Made by a program: the position numbers and the translations under genes
Shown here: piece by piece, positions 48,854-61,500 of the stretch
Numbering within the stretch: position 1 is the stretch's first letter
How the letters are laid out: each line of letters starts with the position of its first letter
NCBI GenBank assembly: GCA_029582165.1
Contig: CM055869.1
Span: 59,901,518-59,965,517, forward strand
Direction: 5' to 3'
Origin: Portulaca oleracea
Lineage: Eukaryota; Streptophyta; Magnoliopsida; Caryophyllales; Portulacaceae
DNA length: 64,000 nucleotides
Notes under the pieces: model-generated
What the model was told of the DNA's origin: nothing
Seen by the model: only the letters and a program-made list of their open reading frames with translations
Databases searched by the model: none

Positions 48854-51800
48854 TTGATAGGAAAAATAGATATATTGATAATTAGGAAGAAAAGATCAGA
48901 AGCTTAGGAAGCATCCTACAAAGTTATGTCCAACCAAAATATAAGACTATCCACAAAATCAACTACATCAAAAGAGGAAAAGCTAAACTTAACATTGACC
49001 CAAGAGAGACTTGATGAAATTGTAGGTACCTGCATAATATTCTTTACAATTTTGATTACAATGACTTATTCCAGTCTGAACCCCCCACCCCACCCTCCTT
49101 AAATATCCACTTACACATGACCACATTGCAAAAATTTGAACCGACCCTCTTCCCTTTTCAGAGTTCTCTTTTTTGCCTTCTTCATCCAGTAATTACTGAG
49201 ACCAACTCATAATATTAGAGCTAAACAAAAGCAAATAGGAGCAAAATCAAAGTAACTTATTTGATGTCATCAGAGTTGATTTTCTAGTTATTTGGTCTGT
49301 CTTTGAAGGTGGGAGAGAGGCAAGAGGAACATGAGGAAAGAAATGGAATGTGGGTTGTATATGTATTTCATAAATTAGACCTAAAATGATTTTATTTATA
49401 TTCTAATTAGCTGAATGTTTATGATTTCCAAAAGCCACATTATGGAATTCACGTTTTCGCTAGAACTTGTTTAACATGTCTCTCTGAATTAGCCTCACCA
49501 CCAGCAATACTATTTCCCAAGGCTTCCAACACCTGTATCTCCCTAACTTGCAAAAGCGGAACCTCACACATAAAGCTATATTTGCGGTTATTGAACATTG
49601 TTGAATTTCATGTGTGTAGTACATGGCTCCCTCATTATTTTCATTCTGCCATTACTTTGATTGGTACAAAACCTATTAATGCGATTAATATTACATTCCA
49701 TTAGAAAACTAGAAGCCGTAGAAGTTACTTCACACTGCCGTCATATTCTAGACAGCCAAGAACACAATAATACAAGATAGCAACCTTTGCCATAATTTAC
49801 TTCTACATAGGTCATCAAGAAAGGTGGTGAAGGCTGACCTCATTTAGACGTAGATCCCTACCATATCGCAACTGTGTGCTGGAGTTAAATAAGTGTTCCA
49901 TGCCATCTATTGTACAATCATCAGAAGAATCTGTATCCTCAAACTTCACATTCTCCAGCCCACTTGTGTCTGACATAGTTGAGGGAATCGTCACTGGCTG
50001 TAGATGTAACATGTATGGAGCAGACATCGAAACTAACTGCCTGTTGGTTTGAGTTTCAAGCTCCTCAGATTTGCTGAAGCGAGCCATGAATGATAAAGCC
50101 AAGTCTTCCCGACCTAGGAGGACATATGCAGCTGCAGGCCAGTCTGTAGGAGGACATTCGCGACACTTATCAATTGCCTACATCAGAATCATATAGCAGA
50201 TGTTAAGAAAAATGAGGAAAAAACAGGGCGGGGCTGACACTCATAGAAAAAAAAAAAACAGCACCAAAAACAGTGACCACAAAACCCGGCTGTAGAATGT
50301 TCAGATAATTATGAAAAGATTCATTATGCATCTAACTTATTTGGTAATTGAACCCTTTTGTCTATGTGTCTCACTAACTGTACTTACATGCCTCAGAGGT
50401 AAGGAAACTCCAACCGGCAAGAGATCTAGCTGCTGCAAACCAAAACCCTCAGCAACCATAGCAAGGACAGTTCGCTCCTCAGGAGTAGATGAAGACCCTG
50501 AAGCAACCTTACAGCATATGCCAGAAGAAAGTTTTGCACCAATGCGTTCTGCCCCTGACAATAAGCTATAGAATGAGACTACTTTACGGGACCAGCTGAC
50601 AGCAGAGGTTCCTTCCTTGCGAACCAGAGACGGAATGTCATCAGTATTTGCATGACCAACTCCATGCAGCAAACAGCTTTCTAGCCATCTGTATAAACTT
50701 GGTGGAGATTTTGGTGATGAAGAAGACTGGCATCTCATTTTCTTTGACAGAAATGGGAAATCACGAATATAATGATCAACATAGTTCTCCTCGCCCAAAA
50801 GATTAGCAATGTCACATAAAACATCAGCTAGAAGCCTCAAGTCTCTACAAAGACATCAAAGTTTAGAATGAATTAAAAATTCAAAAGAAACAAATCAAAA
50901 GACATCTAGCATGCTACACTACAACCAAATGTCAATCTTCTGAGAATTAATCCAACTTTAGTTACTGGGGATAAGGAATAAGCGGGAAAATGAAATCTAA
51001 CTTTCCCGATTGAACTACTCACATGCTCTTTGGTCAACTTATGTAAGGCACTCTTACAATATATATAAAAATTGATAATCAACTGTCTCATGAATGCATT
51101 TCAAGTAAACAAGCATTTTCGCGTTGACTATCAGATGGGGTATAACGTAAGTTGGCAGCGGAGAAAATTGGCCAAGACCAACGAGTATTCAGGAATGTGG
51201 TTTGATTCTGCTACTGGACCATGGCTTTCTGTTAAACAAGGCCTTTTACACCATGAATGGTTAGATTGTAACTATCAAATTAAGATTGATTTTCGTTTAT
51301 TCCTTTGGGCAAAGTAGCATATGCATAACTGATTCAGTGAAAAGCATACATGATAGTAATATACTTATTTAATTTTGAAAAGTGCTCATGATGGAAAACG
51401 TACTTCACCCAAGGCTGGCCATTTTAGACAATTCCAAAGTTATGGAGTTAATTTTATTAGATACATGCATTCACAGTAGAGCACATAGAGTAAGCCAACA
51501 CAGTCCCTGAAACCCATTTCTTTCAGTACTCTGACATGGTGTGATTCAAAGATGTATGGGCACCGCCAAAATTTACCCAGCACAAAGATAATGTTCTTCG
51601 GTGCCGCTTCATAGCATAAATAAAAGCAGCCTAGTCCCAATAGTAAAAGAAAACCCCTCTAAATGTTTTATTTATGGTGTGACTTGGCTTGACCAGAAAT
51701 CCACAGGCTGTTTCTGTGTAGGCCTTGATTGGAATAGTATCAAGTATCAACTACATTGCCATTTCGCGACGAACACTGAGTAAGTTGCTGGCAGAGTGGC

Positions 51801-54800
51801 AGATTATTCAATTCACTACGATAAAAGGCTGGAATACTTGACAGAAGTCGCTTTCAGCTGTCGCAAATGGATAGACAACAGCAGACTTGTCACCATCCAC
51901 CAAATCAGAAATAAGAATAAAAAAAAGGGACCACAAATGCATCCTCAATCGATCAGTAAGAAAGGACATGAACATAGATCAGACATATATTTCAACTTAG
52001 AAAGTCCATTGCGAAAGGCTATACTTGGCAGCTTAACCATGTGCCATAACAAAAAAATTGTTTTTTCTGAAAGCTAATTAAAATTTGTATTAAGAGGCAC
52101 CAAGGGGATGAGACCCATTTAGAAAAGAAGGCAATCTCAAAGCCTCAAGTATCAACAAAATCCAATTAGGTGGCCTTTGTACCATGATAGAGAACTTGAC
52201 ACCAACCATAAAAGAATGTCAAAAAATAAAGTGATGGCACAAGCATATGCAGAAAGGATTAAATCTCCTAAAATATCAAGGAACCAACAAGCTCACAGGT
52301 TTCGAAACTCAACAGTAGATTTTGGTTGAAGGGTCGAAGTAACTTGAATCACAGACAAGGCTTCATGAGTCTTAAACAGTCTTGGAGGGGAAAAAAAGAA
52401 ACAGAACAAAGATTATCATATAACAAAACAAAGAATCAAACAAAAAAGAAGCCAAGAAGGGGGGAATCGACGTATGCAGAATCACAGCCTTTCTTATTCA
52501 ACTTAAAGTCTAGACTATTTACAAGCTCAATTATCAAACAAAAACCAAGCAATCAAAGCAAGTTTACCTCCTCCTAAGATTGACCAGTTTGAGATTTTCA
52601 TATACTGCATGCAGCGAATCCAAGCACTGGACCAAACATTCAGAATAGGAGAATCCTTCAGGGCTATCCATGCCTTCCCTGCTTAGAGATATAGGACTGG
52701 TTTCAGGTCTTTCAACCACCCTTTCAGTTGAAAGTTTATCAAAGAAGTTACGATTACAGTAACTCTTGTGAAATTCACTGTCAATAAGAAAGTCCCATGA
52801 TGACTGAGACACATTAACTGAATCCTGAGGCAAAGCTGATGTAGGCTTTGTGTACAGTTGAGTTATGACACCTTTAAATAGCTCCCACTCTGAATCAGCA
52901 CTTAAATCAGCATTCAGTGAATCTGCAGAGTCACAATATCCCCAGAAGACTTGAAGGAAATGAACATAGTTGGGGGGATTTAGACCCTCAGCCATTGCTG
53001 TGATGCAATCAGTAGCTAAAGAACATGAAGGGCTTCTTTGCAATGCACATCTAAGCATCTGGAGAAAGGGGGGGGGGGGAACAAAGCAAGCAAACATAAA
53101 AATTAAGATTTGGGAAATGTAGTGTGAAATGATCGGAAGAACATGATTCAAAGCTTCAATAAGCCTGAACATTGCCATGCTTACACAGCTTCATATCTCA
53201 TAAGAACAGATGAATGCAACTTTATTGACCACACAAAAAATAGTAATGTAATATAACTATGGTTCACTAATTTCACTTACTGATAAAAGAAATAAGTGTT
53301 GCCGGTTTCGGTAACAACCCCACCCACCAGGGGGGGGGGGGGGGGAAGGAAAAAAAATAAAAGAAACAAAAGCAACAAACACCACAAAATGCATTGTGGA
53401 TCCTGCAAAAGCAGGGCCTGGGAAGATCCTACCGGACATAAAATCATCCCCACAACTGGAGAGGCGGCATCTTGTAATCGATGGAAAACATGTTCTACCT
53501 CAGATGGTTGAAATAATACCATTAAAAATCAGTGACTAATAGAAAGACAAATCAACGGGTTTATGATCTCAACAAAAAGCAGAGCCTAGGACGATCATCA
53601 TGGACACAACACTATCCCTACAAGTGGAGAGGTAGAATTCACACAAACAATGGAGAACATGTTCTAACTTGGATAGACGAAATACTCCGTCGCTCCATAT
53701 AAGTTGTCAAATATTTCCTTCTTGAATGTCGCAAAACTTGTTAAATTTTCTTTATTCAGGAAAATGAATCGTTATTTCAAATACTTCTCCCCCCCCCCCC
53801 CCCCTCTCATTCTAAGGGCCTATTTCCATTGAAAGGGCAAGGGGGGGGGGGGGGGAAGGGAGGTTATTAGTTATTTTCCCTTGTTAGAGAAAATAAATGG
53901 TGGCAAACGGAGGGGAATATTTCACCCCCATTCCCCTTCATTCCCACACATTTTCTTAAGGGTTTGTTTGTATTAGAGAGCGGGGGGGATGGGATGAAGG
54001 GAGGTTGTTAATCATTCTTCCCTTGTTTGGAAAAGTAAAATGAGGGTGAAGGGAGGGGACTACTTTACCTCCATTCACCTTCATTAACCCCCTTTTTCTT
54101 AAACCTCAAAATGAAGGGGAAAGAGGGGGAAGGCAAGAATTTTCATCATTTCCCTGCCTTTCCCTCATTAATATATCCAAACAACATTAACTTTAATTAC
54201 CTCCTCTCCATTACCTTCCCCTCTTCTCCCGTCCCCTCCCTTCCCCCCTTCAAACTGAACCCAAACACACTTAGCCCTCACAATGAAGGTGAGCAGGGGG
54301 GAGGGAACTTTAATCATTCCTATCCCTTTCCCTCATTAACATATCCAAAGGATGTCATAGCATTGACATGGTGACATTTCATCAATCTAACAACTACGGA
54401 AAATAGTTTGGATAAACAAAAGAAAACAGAGAAACTCATTCATCCTGCAATGTGACCCACAGCATATGGAAAATAGATTGTCTACCAACTACCTATTTAT
54501 AGCAGTGAACCATACCTAGTTGCCTTTCTCATAGCAATAGTATTACATCTTCTAATTTCATTACTTTACTTTCATCAACAGAGGTTTAACAACCTTTTAC
54601 TAGACTGGTAAAACTCAAAACAATTAATTTCATTGAAGAGCTGCAGGGCCAGAATTTACTTAGTCCCTAAAGGTATAATTACATAAATATAGCTTTCTAC
54701 AAATGACATACCAGGAAAAGCACTTTCTGCATAATTACCTGTCCGTTGCTTAAGACGACATTAATCCGAACCCCAACAGCATCTGCCAATCCCATTATTT

Positions 54801-57800
54801 TCACATTGTGGAAGGATATGCTCTCAGGGACATTTTCTTCAAGCTGTTTACATAACAAAGAAGGAAGCACATATTTACAGAGACACTGCTTCCCTGACTG
54901 CAATAACAAAGAGAACAAGTTGTCATGCCAAAAAGGAATGGTTGAATATTAAAATTTTACCTGTCTCAAACAAACAATAAAGTGAAAATCTACAGAGATG
55001 AAAAAAGATGTGAACAGTATGTCTTTCCAAGACTGATTAAAAGAATGTTACTGATTAGCTACAAGCAGAAAGCTACACACCATAATGCATCAGTAAAGAG
55101 AACATACATCTCCATTGAAGTTTAAATGACTGTAAGTCTGTAAGCCAGAAGTAGCATAGATTTAATAAGCGATCATTCCATGACAAAACAGCCACACAGG
55201 AAAGGCTTTGGACTTAGTCTCTCTCCCAAACACGCTTATCTATTGATCCAGTTCATTAGTGGTGGTATGATCACACCCAAGAACCACATTTTCACCCCCA
55301 CACCAACCAAGTTAGGGAATGTGATTGCTGCATTAGAGCAAATTCACCACTAGCCAGAGTTGAACGTAAAACACAATGATCTTAACAAACACCGCTTACA
55401 AACCACATTCTTGGAACTTAACTAGCTCTAACAAAATACAACCTAACAGAACTAATGACCTTTATTATTCAACTAAATACACAGGAACCTAAAACATAAA
55501 ATAAATGGTAATGAGTCTCTGACAGTGCCATGGTCACCATTCATCCAGGTTAGCAACACCAGAACACTAGTGGAAGGTATTTTCATCGGTGACTGTTTTG
55601 GTACCAGCCATAGTTTCTAGGTCCCGCATCCACCACATTAAGCTCAAAATCAAAAACCAAGATGATCAGCAGGACTTACTAGTGAAAGGGATCCGCAATC
55701 ATGTCATAAGAAAGCTTTCCTATTACTTAATTTCAACCATACAAAACAGATGAAGGGCAGATGGGCTAACAAATGCTTGCCAGGAGCCACATTGCCAAAC
55801 CTATCCAAATCGATAATATGGAATGTAAACTGAAAGGCCATTGATGCTAGTACATTCATGAATGCAGACTGCATAAACTACTAACTCTAAGAAAATATGA
55901 GATTCAAAAGAGTCCGAGCCATTGCTCAGAAACTTACATAAAGAAAAATAGTGTTCTCCGAATCCAAAACAAGAATATCCGCAAACGGTAGCAGTCCAAC
56001 CTTCGCTCTGGAAAAACCAAACGGTAAAACAAGGAAATTTAATATTTAAAAAGATGCAGATATATTTCAGGCACCAGACAACCTTGGGCGAGTGACAACA
56101 ACTGCTTCAGCTGCAATTGCTTGTATGCTCCAACTCATGTCTGGTTTGACATCAAGGAGTATGTCCTCATTAACATCAACAATTTGAAGCCGTATGGACA
56201 ATAGCCTTTTCTGTTCTTGGAGAAGGAAACAAATGACAGGTGCTGCATCATCATCAGTGGCCAAAAACACCTAACAATGGCAAAACCATGTGAGCAAGAA
56301 AAGACATGGCAAGACAAGCTTTTGCTTAGCTATTCTTTTCTTAATACATAAGAGTAACCCCCCACCACTAAATAATAATGGAAGAGAATACAACATCCTC
56401 ATGACGAAAAAAGAAGAAACAACTGAACTGACAAGACCATCCATTTCAACTTAGAAGTAACAAGATTATATAACCTCCTCACTACAAACTAACAAATACC
56501 CAAACATGCAAGCCTGTTACTAGTACAATCCAAGAAGGTAAAGCTAGATTCCTTGAAGCGTGTAATAGCGAAGAAGAAAACAAATAAAGACCAAAGAAGC
56601 ACTTAGCACCCCAAAAGGTAACTGATATAACCACTGGACTTTTGTATCTTTAATTCCACGGAGTAACATCTGGCCAATTTTCTGCCTCCATAAAAAGCTA
56701 CAACAACAACAAGCCCCAGCATAGTCCTGTTTCAAGGTATATACTACATGTTTCACCTTCATCGTTGCTTTCCCTTCATCATTCCACCACCATGCCCCCC
56801 TCCAACAAGAAACACCTCAGATATCCTTAGCCGCCTTACGGATACACTAAGATGCACTATCTAACCCCACAGCTCTATTGCCTCCCACGTCCCAAAACTT
56901 GTCCTCTCTGAGCCGCTCCTTTATTAATTCTGCCTTATCCATATCGAGTATCCACCACTTGACGCTACACACTCCAAGGTCCCTACTCTTATTCTTCAAG
57001 AGCTTTACTTCCACATATGCAACTATAAGCTTATGTAGGGTCATCAATCCTTCATTCGGTATCACTTTAGAATCCTTACAAGACGACCTGTCCCTAGCCC
57101 TCATCAAGAGGCAATCCATTTGCACCGTGGACAATCCACTTGAAAAAGTCACCAAATGCCACTCTCTTCTTAAACCAAGAGTTCACTATAACTACATTAA
57201 AGGCAACTCCAAAATCTAGAATAGACTCTCCACAAGTGCTACGGACCCCAAACCCAAAGCCACCATGAACATTCTCATACACATCATCTAATTGGCCTAT
57301 ATGCTCGTTGAAATCCCCTCCGACCACGAGTTTCTCGCTACCAGGGATGCCTTTTCCATGATAAGGGAGGAATAATAAAAGTATCTTCAATAGTTGAACT
57401 AAAAGGGATGAAAGGCAAATAATCAAAAGCAACCAAAACCAATAAACATTATGTGATTCAACAACTTAGGAAGTGTTCTCTTTTCTCTTCCTTGGTTTTC
57501 TTTTTTGAAGGGGGTGTTCAGAGACTCATACTCTGCCCCCAACTACAATACAAAAGAGAAAGTAAAGAATAGGCTACCATAACTACGCTTTCCAGATTAA
57601 ATGATTAAAGGTCTTCTTTCTCAGGCCATAAATCAGTACACCCTATTAAATTTCCCAAAAGGATGAAACTATACTGTTTGGATAAAAAGATGCAGATACC
57701 ACTGACGGCACAGTCATCGGTCTGCCACTGTACCACGGCCATCAGATCTTTTGATAAGTGTACCACAGCTACTAGATCCACTTGAAGCAAAATGTTTTAG

Positions 57801-60800
57801 TATATGGGGTCAAGAAAACCAAACAACATTCGACAAAGTAGAACAAATCAACTATCTCTTGCCAAATCTATTTATGGATGCACACATATGCTAAAAAGAA
57901 TAATGCATATTGACCAACATAAATCTACTGAAAAAGAATTTAGCTTTTAGAAAGATGATGCCCTGTAGAGTGTAGACCATGGAAAGAAGGAATGCGTTAG
58001 TAATATGATACCTTAGAAGCAGCCATATGGGAACCTTTCGCTTGCCAGATTCTCCGAAAACAAAAATGTTTTGAGGAATCGTCAATGTTCAAAGCATGAG
58101 TGCCAGAAATTGTCCTGTCACTAGAACTGACACTTTCTGCAACCCAAAGAGAATGTTGCATCTTGTCTGTAAACACAATAAAAAAAAATAAAGAGAGAGA
58201 ACGACAAAAAGGTCATTAGTCAGCTTTTTCAATCTGAAACAAATTGCTGATAAAATGAAAGAGATAATGGAAGGGACCTCTGTTATAGGAAGCAATTAGG
58301 GGGATACGATCACTGGTCCAGATTGTTCTCTCGTCAAAATCTTGCATGACCCTTAATTCACCTCTTTCATCTATATAAGTTGGCTGGGAGAATATAACAA
58401 GTAGAAATCAATAGGGCTAACTCTGACATACTGATGAAGGCAGAATACTAACCAAAGAAGAGATTGCCATTTCTTTCACACCTGGGGTTCTCCCAGCGGA
58501 TCAGTCAATATTAGATGTGAGGAGACTGAAGCTAAATTCCGCTTCACACCATCACATGAAGAGAAATCAGGTCTTTGGAGGGGACTATGCCGAACTTCTC
58601 TTTTAGAGAGTGAGACATCTCTTGCACTGAAAAATGGGCTAGAAGATGAGAGGGCGCCATGAGTATGAGTGCTTCCGTCTGCTGCTTGCTGCAGAAGCAA
58701 CCCAAACGGTAGCGGCCAAATTGAAGTTACTACACCCGTAAGTGGGATCGATGTTAGATCACCTGCAAATGAAGCAACATATGAAGTAAATTTTCATGTC
58801 CCACAGAATCTGCACTGAAGTACTCTTTTCCTACAACTCCAGCCCCTTGTTTCAACAAATGCACATTGCATACAGAATCTCTTCTCTAAATTAACAAAAG
58901 TATAAAATAAAAATAAAATAAAATTATCTTATCTCAATCAACTAGCAAACGACATAAAGAAACACTATCCTAATTCATCAGCACCAATTATCATCAACTT
59001 AATACAACCATGCCCCATGCAAGAAGTGTAGGACCAGATGTATAAAATCCATTATCTTGGATGGCAGAGACCTTCCTTTGCCACCAAGATATAAAGATAC
59101 TGAGTGCGCACTGCTCCATAAATAAGAAAGGGAAGCATGGATGGATATTTACATTTATTTTAATTTTTTGATAGAAATTTACATTTAATTTAAGTTTCTA
59201 CACATTTTATCATATGCGCCTATGGAATTATTCCACAGTGATTTCTTTAGCTCCTTGACAGAAGTACAATCATCACAAATGGTATTTTGTTTTTCAGATA
59301 AATTTGACTATTGTAGATAATATGAAAGTTACTGGCTACTGCTAGATCTCAGAAAGAACTACCTGCTGTGTTGAAGATTACCAGAGAATCAATTTGCAGT
59401 ACACAGAGTAAAGCCTCGGATGCACAAGCCATATGACACCAGCATGCCTGAGAATGTTAACATTAATCAGAACCAAAACCCACCTTCATAAAAAATGAGG
59501 CAGAAGAAAAGGATGTAAAGAGTGTGGGTGATAACAATCCAAAAATAGTGAGTGAAGTTATTTGATTCATCAAATTAATCTCTTGGCCACTTTTTTGGTG
59601 GTAGAGTTGTTTCATCCCTTCCTTTTATCGTGGTCTTCCTCTTGGTGATTCTTAAAGGAAATTTCTGTTTAGGATCCTATTATCGGGAAGTTTAATAAGA
59701 AGTTGCTGGGATAGAAATCTAAGTTTTTGTCCAGAGGAGGCCGTATCACATTATTAAAAAGTACTTTGTGGAGCCTATCTACTATTTGTCACTTTTCACA
59801 ATTCCCGCTAGTGTTGCTAGTCAGTGAACAATGAAACTAGTAACAAGTTTCATTAGGTCAATTAGGACGATATTTGTCATGCTAAGAATGAGGAAGTTAT
59901 TGGCATTAGACCTCTTTGTGGGATGAAAGAGGCTCTGTGGAAGAAGACTATTAGTGAAGGCAAGGTGATTTTATATTTTTCCCTTTTGTAAATGGGTGAC
60001 ATCCCCTTGGTGTCCTTTCAAGATATGTATTTTAGATACTTATCCATTAAAAAAAACAACAAAAAAAAAACTAAGATCATTTGAAGCAGCTCGCTAATGC
60101 AACTAATATAAAGCACTAAGCTTGTTTTCATGACAATTAGGGGCACATCTAAGCCAAGTGACCACAATCTCCTTTAGAGGGATTTACTTTTTTATTTTAT
60201 TTATTAAAAAAAATGATAAAAAAAAAAAAGAGAGAACTCTTGCATCCATCAATCAACATCATGTAAGACTCTCCCAGTTTCACAAGATTTGCTAGCAAAT
60301 TAACCTACATCCTACAGCGTAATAAAGAATCACAAAGTCCCAAACTATACTCCCCTCCACCCTAGTCACTTTGCCCTTAGACAATTAGCAGGCTACTCAT
60401 TTTTACACAAAAACAATTCTATGGAATAAATAACTAGAGAGAGGTACCATGATTACTGAAGAACTTAAGGTAAACCTCTTGTACACTCGTGAACCTGCGA
60501 TCCACATTATCCTGTAGCCAAGTAGGGAACACGCTCAGTTCCTATAGCAAATTGAAATCTCGAAATCAATGACCAAATCATAAAGACGAAAAGATCCAAC
60601 ATGAGTGTACGTTGCAAAAAAAGAAACTCATTTGCCTCCCACTTCCACCATATAAATGAAGAAACGTAATGAAATCATACATATCACATATAGAAAAAGA
60701 ACCCTGAATAAAATGTCTGCACTGTCATAACATATAGACATAGAGAAGAGTTAAATGTCATGCAACCACCATTCGACACAACAAAACAGTTAAACATTTG

Positions 60801-61315
60801 TATAAGCAGAATTTAAAATAAACGATCATCCACAAAGAATTAACTCCAAAGAAAATGGTTTCCAGTACACATTATTCCTTCCTGCCAAACACACTCGTGG
60901 AATGCTTCTCATAAATTGCAATAACAGGTTGAAAACAATCTTGAATTACTCCAGTAAACCTAATTTCAGTCAAATAAACTCCAATAAACCTAATTTCAGT
61001 CAAATAAACCAAACCTACCTAATTGAGTAGCAATCATTGGCCAAATAAACAGCAGAGAAGTCGAAAATGAAACACTTGAATCATAGAGCGAAAGCCATAC
61101 CGATTTCCGCGGATGAAAATCTCGTGATCGGACGATGAAACTGTAGAATCAGAGGCGTGAATTTCATCTCTGTCCTTCGTAATCTCTGGATCGAACAAGA
61201 AGTAATCGTACTTATCGGAGACATCGTCGGTGGGGTTGCCGTCGATAGCTTCGGAAATGAGGCCAAAAGGTTTGAATTCTCCGAGCACAGCAAGCTCCCG
61301 AACTCCGACCGCCAT
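33491..61315 (-). CDS. APC1: Anaphase-promoting complex subunit 1
   Basis: Largest scaffold of the APC/C ubiquitin ligase, which marks cyclins and securin for destruction in mitosis. All 37 coding exons could be placed: 61101-61315, 60448-60511, 59363-59447, 58482-58762, 58278-58383, 58012-58166, 56083-56270, 55938-56007, 54739-54897, 52568-53058, 50388-50844, 49839-50177, 47461-47544, 45741-45833, 45359-45418, 44539-44637, 44155-44295, 43882-43962, 42887-42958, 42110-42181, 41459-41552, 41312-41388, 41146-41199, 40951-41028, 40039-40160, 39799-39956, 38406-38482, 38214-38327, 38019-38120, 37801-37941, 36652-36825, 36167-36230, 35931-36070, 35656-35813, 34998-35076, 34683-34781, 33491-33871. 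They sum to 5424 nt in one frame (1807 residues), and introns are GT-AG. The N-terminus (MAVGVRELAVLGEFKPFGLI, KYDYFLFDPEI, FIRGNR) is the conserved start of plant APC1. Proteasome/cyclosome repeats lie at about residues 983-1440 (NAVHAGLLFALGLHGHL, AVSAGFALGLVALGRG, VTAPGAIIALALMFL, VSLAIGFLFLGGG). An in-frame ATG at 61345 would add ten residues (MQKPGVPSAK). The MAVGV start is preferred by family similarity. Confidence 0.97.
34040..34352. mobile_element. hAT-type MITE with perfect 8-bp duplication, APC1 last intron
   Basis: Ends TAGGGATGGCAAAAACC and GGATTTTTGCCATCTCTA are inverted repeats. The flanks are AATCCAAG at 34032-34039 and again at 34353-34360. TAGGGATGGCAA is close to the general hAT terminal consensus. 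The interior contains TTGTCCGAATTTTTGACATTGACCG and TGTCCGATTTGTCCAACCC. It lies in the intron between the last two coding exons of APC1. Confidence 0.95.
34885..34918. repeat. (AT)n microsatellite in APC1 intron
   Basis: Uninterrupted AT dinucleotides in the intron between the exons at 34683-34781 and 34998-35076. Confidence 0.95.
37565..37609. repeat. Poly-C/poly-A tract in APC1 intron
   Basis: A run of about 18 C followed by CTCCACCCACC and A-rich sequence. A similar C-rich tract occurs at 39445-39480. Both are intronic. Confidence 0.85.
46577..46837 (+). other. Unidentified open-frame fragment in APC1 intron
   Basis: An 86-codon frame (PTEIEQIVSEVVCDQWVFKI, then ANGQTFVLPSISVSEPLE and TTPTNRKGSFIMKKGGK) is preceded by two tandem copies of a LNKNPEQL(Q/R)LTPTE-encoding unit (about 46515-46630). 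The composition looks protein-like, but I do not recognise the family. It lies in the intron between APC1 exons 13 and 14, next to a LINE tail, so it may be a captured gene fragment. Confidence 0.35.
46970..47018 (+). mobile_element. LINE 3' tail remnant
   Basis: CCATTGGTGTCCTTCAATACATATTTTGATTACTCATC followed by A9 matches the tails seen at 48555 and 59983. This is the typical 3' end of a plant L1-type LINE with its poly(A), directly abutting the MITE target duplication at 47019. Confidence 0.65.
47027..47314. mobile_element. Best-preserved hAT-type MITE (288 bp)
   Basis: Termini TAGCGCTGGCAAAA and TTTTGCCTGCGCTA are inverted repeats with one mismatch. They are flanked by exact 8-bp duplications TGCTCAGA at 47019-47026 and 47315-47322. 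The interior is built of repeated TCGGACAA / AATTCGGA units and has no coding capacity. 8-bp duplications with such ends identify the hAT superfamily. It lies in an APC1 intron. Confidence 0.96.
47700..47965 (-). mobile_element. LINE reverse-transcriptase fragment, APC1 intron 12
   Basis: On the minus strand the sequence encodes GLGVRSLHLFNVTLLGKWLW and, after interruptions, KYGE. This is the conserved region downstream of the reverse transcriptase in plant L1 LINEs (GGLGVKNL..FNKALLGKWLWRF). It is interrupted by stops and is a 5'- and 3'-truncated relic. Confidence 0.75.
48555..48635 (+). mobile_element. LINE 3' tail remnant
   Basis: TTTTGTGTAAATGGGTGACACACCCCTTAGTGTCTTTGCAATATACATCG then an A-rich tail. 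The same motif (GTAAATGGGTGACA-CCCCTTGGTGTC) occurs at 59990-60050. Confidence 0.65.
48799..48852. repeat. (TG)n microsatellite in APC1 intron
   Basis: About 27 TG dinucleotides with a single GCG interruption near the start. Confidence 0.95.
53685..53955. repeat. MITE-rich intron segment (Stowaway-like end, poly-C/G tracts)
   Basis: TACTCCGTCGCTCCATATAAGTTGTC (about 53692) is a Stowaway-type end. It is followed by runs of C (53790) and G (53839) and a GGGCCTATTTCCATTGAAAGGG start that resembles a Tourist-like end. The limits are not resolved. It lies in the APC1 intron between exons 9 and 10. Confidence 0.5.
53959..54270. mobile_element. PIF/Harbinger (Tourist-like) MITE
   Basis: Left end AGGGTTTGTTTGTATTAGAG and right end CTGAACCCAAACACAC are inverted repeats, flanked by TTA on both sides (53956-53958 and 54271-54273), the diagnostic 3-bp target of PIF/Harbinger. 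The interior is purine/pyrimidine biased (GAAGGGAGG, CCTCCCTTCCCC). 312 bp, no coding. Confidence 0.8.
56847..57365 (-). mobile_element. LINE endonuclease-domain fragment, APC1 intron 6
   Basis: The minus strand encodes GDFNEHIG, then VHGGFGFGVRS.GESILDFG and, in a second frame, QMDCLLMRARDRSSCKDSKV. This is the apurinic endonuclease (exonuclease-endonuclease-phosphatase) domain of plant LINEs, often mis-annotated as craniofacial development protein 2-like. At least one frameshift and stops make it a relic. Confidence 0.82.
59680..60072 (+). mobile_element. LINE reverse-transcriptase 3' fragment with poly(A), APC1 intron 2
   Basis: The plus strand encodes KSKFLSRGGRITLLKSTLWS then LPTYYLSLFTIPASVAS, the typical post-RT region of plant L1 LINEs. 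It is followed by TTTGTAAATGGGTGACATCCCCTTGGTGTC and a poly(A) tract at 60050-60072. It is a 5'-truncated insertion antisense to APC1, interrupted by stops. Confidence 0.85.
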
Positions 61316-61500
61316 TTTCGCAGAGGGAACGCCAGGTTTCTGCATCGAAATTTTGGGAGTTGATGCGAATTGCTGTGCTATGTCTATGGCTCCCGCTCTT
61401 TTTCTTCAGTTAGGGTTTAGGGTTTCTGCATCTGAGTTAAAAGATTGGCGCTGCATTTGAAATTTTAGCAACCCGCCTTCCCTTCTTGGGGTGGGAAATG
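61316..61500 (-). promoter_or_regulatory. APC1 5' untranslated/promoter region with telo-box
   Basis: At 61411-61425 the plus strand reads TAGGGTTTAGGGTTT, i.e. AAACCCTAAACCCTA in the direction of transcription, about 95 bp before the preferred ATG. Telo-boxes of this form are frequent in plant cell-cycle and translation genes. The transcription start was not identified. Confidence 0.6.

Noticed and set aside
52280..52320. Possible extra APC1 exon (minus strand reads STVEFRNL)
   Set aside because: Exons 10 and 11 join in phase at conserved residues without it, and it would add an early stop.
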